Shown in pieces: positions 44,216-56,065 of a stretch of 56,065 bases of DNA (position 1 is its first letter; each line of letters starts with the position of its first letter). The stretch is taken from contig BFEA01000418.1 in assembly GCA_003427395.1 (NCBI GenBank), positions 404,964 to 461,028 on the forward strand, written 5' to 3'. The notes below the pieces were generated by a model. It made no database searches, was not told the DNA's origin, and worked only from the letters and a program-made list of their open reading frames with translations. Both the position numbers and the translations under genes were made by a program. This DNA comes from Chara braunii. Taxonomy: Eukaryota; Streptophyta; Charophyceae; Charales; Characeae.

Positions 44216-44579
44216 ACGATCTAATTAAAATAAAACTCACCGACAACACATCAAAAATCTTGTGCGCCCCACAAACTCTCTATTTGCTTATACATTCAAC
44301 CTTGTCGTCGGTCTCCTAAAACCCGACCTCATACGTCCAAAATCCTAATTTTCTCATTTAAATCACATTCTTATCAATCTCAAGAAAACAGGGCGGATAC
44401 CTTTATAAGGTTATTCACGTCGACAACACAATTGCATAGGTAGATCAACTGCTAATTTAAGTTCGTACAGTTAAAATATCGACCGAATTTAAGTAATATT
44501 TGTCTCCTATGACTTTCGTTTTGTATTGTTAATCAATTATTAATACCATCGAAATAAAAACATGATAATCTTAATCCCT
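44216..44579. other. No feature recognised
   Basis: AT-rich sequence without supported features. Confidence 0.4.
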
Positions 44580-44786
44580 CTAAACCACGAGTACCACCGC
44601 CAGTATTAGGAAAATAAGGAAAAGTGATTGTTTCCTAAATTCCAAAAATTTCGGAGGTCGGGTCCGGCGATGACTGCCATTCAATAATCTTATCGGCAGT
44701 CGTAGTTTTGTTTTGACCTTCGAGAAGGTCAAAGGCCCACCCGAGGCCCCTTATTTTCCCACTCGACAAAGGTACTAGTGGTTTAA
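44580..44786. mobile_element. MITE with CTAAACCAC...GTGGTTTAA ends
   Basis: The left end TCTAAACCACGAGTACC is mirrored by GGTACTAGTGGTTTAA. The ends are related to the 158-bp MITEs at 7211 and 8654, but the interior (TCGGAGGTCGGGTCCGGCG and a palindrome ACCTTCGAGAAGGT) is different. Confidence 0.65.
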
Positions 44787-46161
44787 CAGAATACAGAAAA
44801 AAAAATAAAAAAAAATCAAATACATATAAAAATTAAATATAATACAAATCCTCAAATTAAAAAAAAATTAATATAACACGACCATATGAAACAAAATAAA
44901 TAGGTAATGTAAGTTCAAATTGACAAGTTAAAACTTAAAATCAATGACATAGTTAAAACTAAAATAAAAAATTACACAAGTCAGTTAAAAAAAAATATAT
45001 ATATATACTTTGAAATTAATATGACATAAAGTTTAATTTGTATATTTCACTTGATAAAGTGATATGCCAAATTTTATTATTTTGACTTTTTATTTAGAAA
45101 AAAATGTCATAGTTTACTAACTCAAAATAAATTTAAGTAATAAATAAAATAATGTATTATGTGTAATTGTGTGACAAAAAAACTTATCGATTTCTACGCA
45201 ATTGAAATGTGGTTGCGATGATCATCACCATTGGATAAACACTTACAAGACATAAAAAAGTTAAAAAATATTTATATTATCTGACAATGTCAAAGTATGT
45301 AGTTTATTCAGATAATTGTAACATTATTAATCTAGCAGTTGAGACTATAAGACCTCTACGTGAAAACTATCTTTAATCATTGTACATTTGATGTTGTGTT
45401 TTACACGAATGTATATGCATATACAATGAAGGTTGATTATAAGATAAGATGCAATGATGTACGTTGAAAACATCATAAGCACATAATACCTGTGCCAATA
45501 AGTTTTTGATCGTCTAAAAAACTGCATTAAAATGACTTAATAAGGATTTTTTTTGACTCAAATTCAAACGCAATTGCAATCAAATATATATATATAAAAT
45601 AATATGAGTAATATTTTATTACTTTATTTAATATTTTTTTATTTTTTTGAAAAAAATAGTGAACTGTAAATAAATACAGGTGTAACACCTGGTCAGGTTC
45701 GTCGAAGGAGAATAAGTTGGTGAAATCTACTACGGTCGGTAGTCCGACAAACGAGTTATATGAATTTACTGTTTTCCTATGCCGGAATACTATCATACCA
45801 TAACAAATAACAGTTGCGCTCAATAAAGACGATAAAATAATATAATAATAAAAAAAAAAAAAAAAAAAAAAAAGAAGAGATACAAAATGATGAAGAAATT
45901 GAGAGAAATTGATAAATATGAATCGTTCTTTAACATAGACGGACAAAGTAAAAATCGAGTTTGATGCTTTAGGGTGTTACAATCCCAATTTTAATTTAAA
46001 TATAACAATGATAAAGAGAACTTAAGGTGATAAAGGAATAAGGCGAGAAATAATAAAAAGTTGTGAAAATGATACATGGAAAAAGCGAGAGAAAAAAAAA
46101 AGTGTGAAACAATGTGTTTAAAGATAATTTATACGGTAACTTCAATAAAGTAAAAAAAAAG
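44787..46161. other. Very AT-rich, no gene seen
   Basis: A run of about 25 A lies at 45849-45873, and TATATA blocks at 44996-45006 and 45587-45596. The minus frame at 45527-45946 is low-complexity (F/Y/I-rich) and not credible. Confidence 0.5.
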
Positions 46162-46313
46162 AGTTATAATTGCACTATGGAGAAGGATACAGTTTGCAAT
46201 TACACTTTGCAATTACAGTTGGGATACCCTATCTAACCAAAAATGTTAGGTTGTATGTATTGCCCAAACTGCAATTTTTGAACTGTGTTTGGCGCCATAG
46301 TGCAATTTTAACT
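46162..46313. mobile_element. MITE with AATTGCACTATGG ends
   Basis: AGTTATAATTGCACTATGG at the left is mirrored by CCATAGTGCAATTTTAACT at the right. An inner ACAGTTTGCAATTAC/GCAATTTTTGAACTGTGTTT pairing is also present. The element is 152 bp and non-coding. Confidence 0.8.
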
Positions 46314-46659
46314 TATTTTTGTGACACTCGCCTAGTTTCCCCATAATTTATTTTAAAGGTCGAATAATGTTTGAAAAAGAGGAGTAATGGTATGTCTACC
46401 TCTATCAGATTTGCATAGATGCAGAAAAAAGTGGCATTATTATGCCTTAAAGATTTCAAATTTGTAACGGGATCAATCAATAAAGGTTTACTTGAAGATT
46501 TAAACTTTACAACGAAATCAATCAATAAAGGTTTATAGAAAAACAGTTGAAATATAAATAAAAAAAACTGAAGCACTCAACTAGTATAAATTAAATACTT
46601 AATTTTTCAAGAATGCCTAACAATGATTTTTTTTTTTTTTTTTTGCATAGTTATTATCG

Positions 46660-49600
46660 ACCAAGCAAAGGGGGGGAGGGTAGGAAAGAGACAATTTCAA
46701 CCCTTCACGAATTTCACCACTTATCATTCACAACTTTTACTATCGACTATGCAAGACGAGGGAACAATGTAATTTTATGCCTTCGCCGATTTCACTACTT
46801 TAGTTTGTTCACAACTTTCAGTATCGCCTAAGCCAAGGAGAAGGAGGGTACACTTTCAAACCTTCACAAATTTCATCACTTCAACTCGTTCACAACCTTC
46901 ACTACCATCTAAGCAAGAGGGGGGGGAGGGCGAAATGAACAATTTCAGGCCTTCACGAATTTTACCACTTCAGTTTATTCACAACTTTCACTATCGACTA
47001 TGCATGAGGGGGGGGGGGTGCAATTTCTTGCCTTCACCGATTTCATCATTTCAGTTTGTTAATAACTTTAACTATCGTCTATGTTAAAGGGAAGGGGGAC
47101 ACAATTTCATACCTTCACAAAATTTATCACTTCAGTTCGTTCACAACGTTCACTACGGTCCAAGCAAGAGGGGGGAAGACGAAAAATGCAATTTCAGACC
47201 TTCACGAAATTCACCACTTCGGTTCACTCATAACCTTCACTATCGTCCAAGCAAGGGAGGGGGGAGGACGGAAGGGGCGATTTCAAGCCTTCATGAAGCT
47301 TACCACTTGAGTTCATTCACAACCTTCACTCTCGTCTATACAAGGGGGAAGTGAAAATTTGTTTTTTTTAAGCGTTCATGAATTTCACCACTTGAGTTCA
47401 TTCACAACTTTTAATCTCGTCTTGCAGAGAGGGGGGAAAGGTGTAGTTTCAACCCTTCACAAATTTCACCATTACTGTTTATTCACAACTTTCATTATCG
47501 ACTATGTAGGAGGGGGGGAAGGTGTAATTTCATGCCTTCACCGATTTTACCACTTCAGTTTGTTCACAACTTTAACTATTGTTTATACCAAGAGGAAAAA
47601 GATTACAATTTTAGACCTTCATAAATTTCATCACTTCAGTTCATTCATAACCTTCACTGCCGTCCAAGAAAGAGAGGGGGAGGACGAAAAATGGCAATTT
47701 AAGACCTTCACGAATTTCACCACTTCAGTTCATTCACAACTTTCACTATCGTCTGTGCAGGATGAAAAGGGTGCAATTCCATGCGTTCACCACTTCAGGT
47801 CGCTCACAACTTTCATATCGTTCAAGCAGAGGGAGGGGAAGATGGGAAAGAGACAATTTCAAACCTTCACAAATTTCACCACTTCAGTTTATTCACAACT
47901 TTGACTACCGCACTGACGAGGGGGGAGAGGAGAAGGGGGGGGGGGGCGGACAATTTCATCCCTTCACCAATTTCATCACTTTAGTTTGTTCATAATTTTT
48001 GCTATCGACTAAACCAAGGGAAAGGGGGTATAATTTCAGACCTTCACAAATTTTATCTGTTGATTTCCTTCACAAGCTTCACTACCGTCAAAGGAAAAAG
48101 GGGGGAGGACGGAAAGGGCAATTCCATGCCTTCACGAATTTCACCACTTCAGTTCATTCACAACTTTCACTATCGTCTATGCAAGAGAGGGGGGGTTGCA
48201 ATTTCATGTTGTTACCAATTTCACCACTTTAGTTTGTTCACAACTTTCACTATCATTTATGGCAAGGGGAAAGGGGGTGCAATTTCACACCTTCACAAAT
48301 TTCACCACGTCAGTTCGTTCACAACCTTCACTACTGTCTTAGCAAGAGGAGGGGAGGACGGAAGGGGCAATTTCAACCTTTCACGAATTTCACAATTTCA
48401 ATTCATTCACAACTTTCACTACTTTCTTAGCAAGAGGAGGGGAGGACGGAAGGGGCAATTTCAACCTTTCACGAATTTCACAATTTCAATTCATTCACAA
48501 CTTTCACTATCGTTTATGCAGCAAGGGGAGGGGGGGGGGGGGGACTATTTCATACCTTCACCGATTTTACCATTCCAGTTTGTTCACAACTTTCACTACC
48601 GTCCATGCTAAGGGGAAAGAGGGTGCAATTTCTAACTTTCACAAATTTTACCAATTGTGTTAAGTGGTAAAATTAATGAGGACATGAAATTGGCACTGCT
48701 CCGCCCTCCTCCCCCATTGCATGGACGATAAGAAAAATTGTGAATGAACTGAAGTGGTGAAATTTGTGATGGTATGAAATTTCCCGCCTCTTCCCCTTTC
48801 CCCTGCGTGAATGACAGTGAAAAGTTTTAATGAACTTAAGTGGTCAAATCAGTGAAGGCATGAAATTACCCCCCCCTTTTGCGTAGACAATAGTGAAACT
48901 TGTGAACGATTTGAAGTGATGAAATTAGTGACCGCCTGAAATCGGCCCCGCTCCCATCCCTCCTCTTTTTGCGTGAACGATAATGAAACTTGTGATCGAT
49001 TTGAAGTGATAAAATTAGTGAAGGTCTGAAACTGTCGCCCCTTCGCCTTGCGTGGACGATAGTAAAAATTGTAAATGAACTGAAGTGGTGAAATTTGTGA
49101 AGGCATGAAATTGCCCCCCCCCCCCCGCCCCCCTATGCTTAGACGTAGTAAAGGCATGAAATTGCCTCCCAATTGCTTGGACGATAGTGAAAGTTGTGAA
49201 CGATCTGAAGTAGTGAAATTAGTGAAGGTATGAAATTGCCTCTCCTCATGGCCTAGACGATACTGAAAGTTGTGAAGTGGTGAAATAAGTTAAGGTATTA
49301 AATTGTTATTTCCCATTGTTTGAACGATTGTGAAAGTAGTGAACGACCTGAAGTAGTGAAATTAGTGAAAGCATGAAATCGCGCCCCCCCCCCCCACCTC
49401 CCCTCCCCTTCCCCTGTATGGATAATAGTGAAAATTGTGAATAAGCTGAAGTGGTGAAATCAGTGAATACATGAAATTGCCCCCCTCCTTTGCATAGGCG
49501 ATAGTGAAACTCGTGAACGATTTGAAGTGGTAAAATTAGTGAATGCCTGAAATCGGGCCCTCTTCCCCCCCCTTCTCTCCCTTCGTGTGAACGATAATGA

Positions 49601-49740
49601 AACTTGTGAACGATTTGAAGTGGTGAAATTAGTGAAGGTTTGAAATAGGCCCGGCTTCCCCCCCCCCCCTCTCACGGCGTGCACGATAATGAAAATTATG
49701 AACTAATTGAAGTGGTGAAATTAATAAAGACATGAAGTCG
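46660..49740. repeat. Minisatellite M2: two opposing arms with G/C tracts
   Basis: From about 46660 to 48650 roughly 18-20 units of 90-115 bp read TTTCACCACTTCAGTTCATT, CACAACTTTCACTATCG, then a purine-rich tract with runs of up to about 12 G. From about 48655 to 49740 roughly ten units of the same sequence run the other way (AGTGAAAGTTGTGAAC, GAAGTGGTGAAATT, then C runs). The arms meet near 48655 around ACAAATTTTACCAATTGTG. The steady open frames here are a by-product of unit structure. The core TTCACCACTTCAG is shared with M1. Confidence 0.9.
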
Positions 49741-50110
49741 GTGAAATTCATGAGAAGTTTAAATCGGTGAAATTCATAAGAAGTTCAAAAAGCGGAAAAA
49801 ATGATGAAAATTGTTAATTTCACCTTTACGTATTATTCACTATGAATTGCATACTCTTTTCCACCGAAGTGACAAAAAACATGAAGTTTCACTATGAACA
49901 TCACACCTGATAAAAAAGATGAAGTTTCACTATGAATATCACACCCTCACTTTTCATTCACTGCTGCAACTTTATTTTTCAACCATGAAGGACATACTCT
50001 CACCTCAAATTCATGTCAAACAAAACACAACAAATTACCACTTTACCTTTTTCATCCCTGGATTTTCAGATATGTGATAATCAGTTGTGTCAAAATGACC
50101 TTTCTTTTTG
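49741..50110 (+). repeat. M2 flank with short duplications and the M1-like tail
   Basis: GTGAAATTCATGAGAAGTT and GTGAAATTCATAAGAAGTT lie at about 49740 and 49770. GATGAAGTTTCACTATGAA-type copies lie at about 49890 and 49920. The tail at 49983-50092 matches the M1 tail listed above. Confidence 0.55.
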
Positions 50111-51300
50111 CATGGAGATGAACGAACTTAACACAAAAATAGTTGGGGATTCACCTCGTACCTCTTTGTGACAGGCAGTAGTTGTTTCCCTTACTATAGA
50201 TCATTGTGTTACAAGGTTCAAACATTTTCCTCCTATTTAGTAGTAATATAGTCCTTTCACCACGAAGGGTCAAACGACAACAACCCACTATGGACAAGGA
50301 ACATAGTTCCCCCGTGGGTCTCACTACTAATTACAAGATAAAATGATTTCTTCAAAGTCATCCTTTATGAAAATGATAACTTAGAATTGCAATTTTATTT
50401 CGGGTAGACTTTACACACTAACAATTTCTTGTGAAATTCACTTTTTCACTAAGCTGCGCACTCCATTCACCTCCGAATCCGCATCGGGCGTGGATTCTGT
50501 GTAGCATCTCTACCCTTTTTAAGAAAATCAACCCAGACATATAGATTCAAAAATGAAATAGACATGAATGCATAATTCAGATTGATGAACTTATATAAAC
50601 AAATTCAAAAGATTTGTATCAAATAAATAAAAGCAGATAGATAGTTTATATGGTTAGTCATAAATGAATTAGTATCGGATAGATAACATCAAATACATAA
50701 TCTTTACATAAGTCAACACTTAAATAGGCTTACTTAAAATGTAATTTTAACACAAATCGATGATAAGCTCAAAGAGTGAATCTCAGAATGATAAACTCAA
50801 TCACTTAGTTAAATAAAATGCCTACAACTTCCGTTACGGGAATCCTTTGGTAAGAGACAAATGTCGCTTCCCTATCGAAGTTATTTTCTAACACTAGCGT
50901 AAAATGACATTGTCATGACAACTTAGGTAACTTAACGACCGTGTTTAAGAACCAAACATCCTTGCTCGGTTAACCGAATACGTAGAGTCAGATCTTTGTA
51001 AACGACGGTTAGTCTATGACATTAGATACACATAGCGTCGTCCGAATTACTCTATGGTATCTCGATTCACAAATTTCTAACTATAGTTGCCACTTATAGG
51101 TGTCAAAGTACACAGGCGTTTCTACTGCGCACTGCCATTCAATAATGTAATCTCACTACAACCATCAAATACCACTCATCACTCATTTATCTAATGTCAT
51201 TAACAAAAAAATATTGTTTTGCCAGAATTATGAACCTGCTTGTAACATGGGTTCGTTCACTTTAGGACCAAGGTAGGCAGCCGAGATCCTGGTAATGGCG
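50111..51300. other. AT-rich, no gene seen
   Basis: No domain or inverted repeat was recognised. Near the right edge (about 51290-51298) lies TGGCGCC, which resembles a primer-binding-site core of some plant retrotransposons, but there is no supporting LTR. Confidence 0.4.
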
Positions 51301-51306
51301 CCACCT

Positions 51307-54250
51307 GTCGAGCGCATCGATTCCGCAGAGGGGACCCTGCCGGCCGTATCACACAAGATTTCACAGGACTTCGTCGCAAAGTGTTGCCGCTCCAGCTTAG
51401 TGTGCCAGCCATACCTCTCGCGAACCCCTACGACAGGATAGGGTCATATGCGGTACAATTTACTTCCAACAGTGAGAGTTGTCACGATCCCTTAGGTGAG
51501 AGTATCCCCTCCTAGCTACTAAACCTCATGCGAAGACTTTTCATATGCAATCGCAGAGGTGACCCAACCGAGGGAGTTTCTCGTTCACTGTAACATACGG
51601 GGTACGCGAGGTTGACGCTCGAATCGGACCCGTTTAGAATCGTCGCCCGAGGAGCTGATCTCTCGAACGAGGTTCTACACTGGTCGACTAGGACGGTCAA
51701 ATTAAACCATGCGATACATCTCTCAAAACAAAAACCGAACTTCGTACGTATATCGCGTCTAGTCCCTTTTTCACAACGGACCCATGACCTCTAAAAGCTT
51801 AAGTGGATTGGTGTCTCGCTCGAGACTCTGAATAAATATAGCGCCAACGTAGGCCTTAGTCATATAGACTAACCATGCATGGATACACAAGCAGTCGAAG
51901 TGATAGTGTACTATGTAGTGCCCTTAGTCATGTGGCCCTCAGTGGTCTTGAGGGTCGCTTTCGACACTCAAGTGTTGGCTCACACGATTCTTGAGGGGTT
52001 AATCTCGACGTTAGACAACCGCTAAGGAGGTTGCGAGTCCTACCCTCTTCTACACCCTACGCAGATTAACACCTCATACTGAAAGTTGGAGGGCTTCGAC
52101 CCTTTGTAGCGGTTGAACACCCCTAATACTGAAAGTTGAGTTCCATCATTGGAGGCCTAAGAACAAGTCAAGGGGTTTGACTTTGACAGTTGCTACAAAC
52201 CTTAACATCCAACTATAAAAATGTTTAAAAAAAAATCGTCATTTTCTCTCAATACAAGTTTATTTGACAAAACGTGCACGGTCTTACTAGGCTATGCAAG
52301 CACAAGAAACATAAGTATAAAAGGTTAAGAAATACGAGATGATCACTCTCACAATCACGGTGTGACTTTCTTCAAATATATATATATGATCGCAAACAAA
52401 GTCAAATCGGAATTTCGACTAATAAAATATATATACAATTACATCAAAGGTTCAACATCAACAAAACACAAACTACACAGGATCAACTTCAACCACTCTC
52501 TGCACTCACACCCCTTTGCCACACAAACCCCAACCTTTGTCCAACCTTCCATAATAAAACACCAGTCCTTTTTAAATGACCATTTGATAAAAGTTCGGGT
52601 AAGAACCCAAAGAAGAAATTCAACCCACAGGGGTTAAGGCCTTAGGTTGAGTAACGAAAATGAATTAGAGTTCAGTCTGAAACCGACCTGTTATCAAAAG
52701 ATAACCCAATATGATCCTCATAGGATCATGCTGAAGCTAATTAAACCTTGAATCAATCTGAGTGAAAAATGACCTGCAACAGAGCACATGCCAGTGCCCA
52801 AGCTATGCCTAGGTGAGTATGAGATATTCTTATATTTCTATCTCTCCTTTAATACTTATTTGAAAATGTCATGAATTTCGGTAGTATCTCCCCTACACGA
52901 GGAAAGACTGTCGAACTCTCAATTGTCCTAAAAATATTATAACTCCTTTTGATTTCATGAAAATTCCGGTAACACTTCCTGTACGAAAAATATTTTTGTT
53001 GAATTTATATAAGACTGTATAGAACATTTGAAAACGATCTTGTAACTTTAGAAGTCGAATTTTGCCTAACTCTTTGATTTTGTAGAAATTTGAGCAGCAA
53101 CTCCTCTAAAGAGGTAGGCTTACCAAATTTATACTAAGTCAAATATAAAATTAAAACAAAACTTGAATTCTGTCAGGACAAAATTTAACCAACTCTTTAG
53201 ATTTGTAGAAATTTTGGCAACTTTCCCCGTAGGAAAAATGCTTTTGCAAAGTTTATACAAAGTTAAATACAAACTCTAAAATAAGTTCTTACTTCATAGA
53301 ACGAAATTTTGTCTAACTCTTTGAATTAGTAAAAAAATGGGCAGCATCTCCTTTAGAGAAGTACGTTCCCTAGATTTATACTAAGTCGCACATCAATTCA
53401 GATAAACGCTGAATTTTATAAAGATAACATTTGACCACCTCCTTGGATTTATAAAAATTTAGACAATACTTCCCTTAGCGAAAATGCTTCTCCAAGATTT
53501 ATGCAAAACCAAATATGAGAAATAAATCTATCTATAAAAATGTTGAAATTAAACTTAAGTAAAATAAACCTAACTCAGAAAATATAAAAATTGAATTGAC
53601 TCCTACAACTCGAACACATGACGAGCATCTAAAGCAATTACCTATCAAAGCTAAAACTCAAAACAAGTAGAACTCATACTTAACCACATGCAAGTCCATA
53701 CTACAATGAGTAATGACTGTCATAAAAAACCATAGTTATTTTCACATAAGTAATTCATCGTCTTCCAGTTAGATAAACCCCAATACCCTAGCTTACATAT
53801 TACATAAGAAAGTTAAGTCAAACTGAAGGAACATTGCTTACCCTTTGCCTTTGTATACACAAAACAAATGAAACGACCGCTTTTCTCTTCATTAGACAGT
53901 TTAGTAGACCCAACTGAAACCATATTGTCTAGTTTTGCCAGGTGTTTAATATCCAAATTTATAATAACTCTCTAGACCCTTCAATATTTTAAACACTAAG
54001 ACTGAGTCAAACTGAAGCCACATTGCTAAGTCCGCCTTTAAGTTGCATTTTTTATATTTTTAATTTAGTATTATTTTCAGTTTTTTGTGATACTCTATAG
54101 TCAGACCAAACTAAGGCCACTTTGTCTGACTAGCTTGTTCAATAAGTAAAAAACTTGCTTACCAGGACGAATGTCCATGACCATTCTGGATGTCCGACTT
54201 GTTTGGTTGGATATCTGGAGAGACGTCTTTCGAAGACACTATGTATGACC
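51307..54250 (+). repeat. Element E2, single-module copy of the E1 family
   Basis: The left module (51307-51644), one central module (51645-52728, 1.08 kb) and right module (52729 to about 54.25 kb) follow E1 in the same order and orientation. Similarity is clear but much lower than between the five E1 units, so E1 and E2 split before the E1 amplification. No coding frame of note. Confidence 0.8.
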
Positions 54251-54266
54251 CTCTAAAAAAAATAAA

Positions 54267-54270
<4 letters not shown>

Positions 54271-54301
<31 letters not shown>
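54271..54301. repeat. (TA)n microsatellite
   Basis: About fifteen TA units next to the probable right edge of E2. Confidence 0.9.
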
Positions 54302-54305
<4 letters not shown>

Positions 54306-54472
54306 TTCTCCATCAAATAAGGTACATGCCACAAACGTTTTGAGTTATTTAAGACCATAGAAAAAAATACAACAATCGACAAAGATGTTCGCGTCAATTT
54401 CAATCTAATATGTCTATATTATGGGGGTCAATTTCAATCACGCACCCCAACTCACGCCTCTAATATATATAC

Positions 54473-55188
54473 AGGGTTACCAGCCCGTACGTACGGAGGC
54501 CTCCGGGCGGATCTCCGTACGTTCGGGCGTTCGGGGTCCCGTTCGGGGTCTGAAACTGAAGGGGTTCGGCCCTCACCAAAAATTATTTCAGCACCTAATT
54601 TATTTATTTTTTTTAAATTGTTTTTCATCCATTCTCTTTGATGTTAGGTACATGTCTGTAAATTTTGAAGTCATTTTGCTAAGCCAAAAAAATAGAAAAA
54701 ACTTCAAAGATGGAGGTGTCAAAACGTCCTCACCCACTTTTTTTTTTTTTTTTTTTTTTTCCACTTTACTTCGGGGCCTAAAACATTTTTGTATTTTTTG
54801 AAACTTTTTTCATGAGTTTTTTATCGTCACAAGTACACATATATAAATTTTCATGGCATTTGAATGTGTAAAAAAAAAAAAATCGCCAAAGATGGCGGTG
54901 TCGAAAATGGGTTTGCGCACTTTACTTATTTTTCTTACTAGTTTTTATTTTTCGTATTTTATTTTTATTTAAACTTTGGTAAGGAATTTGGATGTAATGC
55001 TCTGACAAATGTTGTTTATTTTATCTTTCTCCATAACATATGTTTTTTTTTGAAATTTTTATGATTTTTTTTTTTTTTTTTAATAGGTCCGCGTTCGGCT
55101 CGAACGACCGAACGCATCCCCAAGGGGCCCCATACGTTCGGGTGTTCGGGTTCGGGTGTTCGGCCCAACCTGAATGCCGGCTACCCTT
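54473..55188 (+). mobile_element. TIR element T2
   Basis: It starts AGGGTTACCAGCCCGTACGT and ends with the inverted match GCCGGCTACCCT. GC-rich CGTTCGGGCGTTCGGGG ends frame an AT-rich core with AAAGATGGAGGTGTC and AAAGATGGCGGTGTCGAAAA. It lies directly after a TAATATATATA stretch, suggesting insertion into TA repeats. Confidence 0.8.
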
Positions 55189-55945
55189 ACCGGGCCGAAT
55201 GTTCGGAGGGGTCCGGGCTGACCCCCGAACGTTCGGGCGATCGGGGTCCCGTTCGGGGGCCGAACCCCTTCGGGCTCGGCCCCTGCCAAAAATTATTTCG
55301 GGGCCTACAAATATTCGTTTTTTTCTTATTTTTGTTTTGTGAGTTCTTTATGATGTGAGGTACTTGCCCATAAAGTTTTAAGTCATTTGGCTAAGCCATA
55401 AAAAAACTAAAAATCACCAAAGATGGCGGTGTCAAAGCGTCCTCGCCCATTCACTATTTTGTTTTTTTTTAACTTTTTACTTTTTGTTTTCACTTTATTT
55501 CGGGGTTTAAACAATTTTATTATTTTTTAAAAAATTTTAATTGAGTTTTTTATTATGTGAAGTACACAAATGTAAATTTTCAATGCATTTGGATTTACTA
55601 AAACAAAGTAAAAACTCGCCAAAGATGGCGGTGTCGAAACGTGCTCGTGCATTCACTAATTTTAATTATCTATTTACTTTTTTTTAATTTTTATTATTAG
55701 TATTTATTTTTCGTTTTTTATTTTTATTTCCAATTTGGTAAGGAATTTGGATATAGTGCGCAGGCAAATGTTGTTTATTTTATTTTTCTGCATAACAAAG
55801 TTTTTCTTCATAATTTTTTGAACTTTTTTTTTTTTTTTTTTTTGGTCCGTGTTCGACCCGAACGGCCGAACACCTCCCGAAAAGGTCCCGTACGTTCCGG
55901 CGTCCGGGTTCGGACATTCGGCCCGTCCCAAACGCCGGCAACCCT
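55187..55945 (+). mobile_element. TIR element T3, abutting T2
   Basis: It starts TTACCGGGCCGAATGTTCGG, sharing the CTTACC junction with the right end of T2 and missing the first AGGG. It ends GCCGGCAACCCTA, followed at once by TA repeats. The core again holds two AAAGATGGCGGTGTC motifs. T2 and T3 lie head to tail. Confidence 0.8.
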
Positions 55946-55957
55946 ATATGTATGTAT

Positions 55958-55994
<37 letters not shown>

Positions 55995-56005
55995 CGTCAC
56001 AAATA

Positions 56006-56065
<60 letters not shown>
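55946..56065. repeat. (TA)n microsatellite at window end
   Basis: Nearly pure TA except for an ATCGTCACAAATAGA interruption at about 55992-56007. That interruption repeats the ATATCGTCAC motif seen around the hammerhead-like repeats of the Rab11 intron. Confidence 0.95.

Noticed and set aside
47359-48611. Frames of about 180 codons with repeated FTNFTTSVHSQLSL-like units
   Set aside because: They come from the M2 unit, whose G-run lengths vary and shift the frame between units; no start, splice or domain context.
54480-55945. CGTTCGGGCGTTCGGG motifs as telomere-like repeats
   Set aside because: They occur only in the subterminal zones of T elements, on both strands and not as head-to-tail arrays.

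Overview
The window looks like a gene-poor, repeat-rich nuclear segment from a green-lineage eukaryote with a large genome. A streptophyte alga of the Characeae type is my best guess. That guess is inference: it rests on a plant/algal-style Rab11 (RabA) protein, a phase-0 intron of about 9.8 kb, paired CACGTG boxes upstream of the start, and dense small foldback transposons. No bacterial features are present, and no name can be proven from sequence alone.

Layout. 1-13.4 kb: moderate GC, no convincing intact gene. It holds foldback elements (MITEs), short tandem duplications, tRNA-derived SINE-like pieces, a decayed Gag-like zinc knuckle and a threonine-rich repeat frame. 13.4-23.9 kb: the one solid gene, a two-exon Rab11 GTPase on the minus strand. 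Its intron carries several MITE families, a U6 snRNA-like sequence, long one-sided CT/GA tracts, and a dispersed repeat with a hammerhead-ribozyme-like core. 23.9-26.1 kb: putative 5' flank of Rab11 and a SINE-like sequence.

26.1-56 kb: clearly more AT-rich, with no supported gene. It is built from layered repeats. Three GC-ended terminal-inverted-repeat elements (T1, T2, T3) lie at 29.0-29.9 and 54.5-55.9 kb. Two copies of an unclassified element lie at 30.5-38.3 kb (E1) and 51.3-54.3 kb (E2); E1 carries five tandem copies of a 1.08-kb module that E2 has once. Two minisatellites contain inverted segments: 39.9-41.9 kb (M1, with an LRR-like open frame) and 46.7-49.7 kb (M2, G-tract-rich, two long arms pointing at each other). 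The order T-E-M-spacer-M-E-T is roughly mirrored.

Shared MITE termini on both sides of the composition change at about 26.1 kb argue that both halves belong to the same genome. The most unusual signal is the family of hammerhead-like repeats in the Rab11 intron. The inverted, higher-order minisatellite M1 and the five-fold module amplification in E1 come next.
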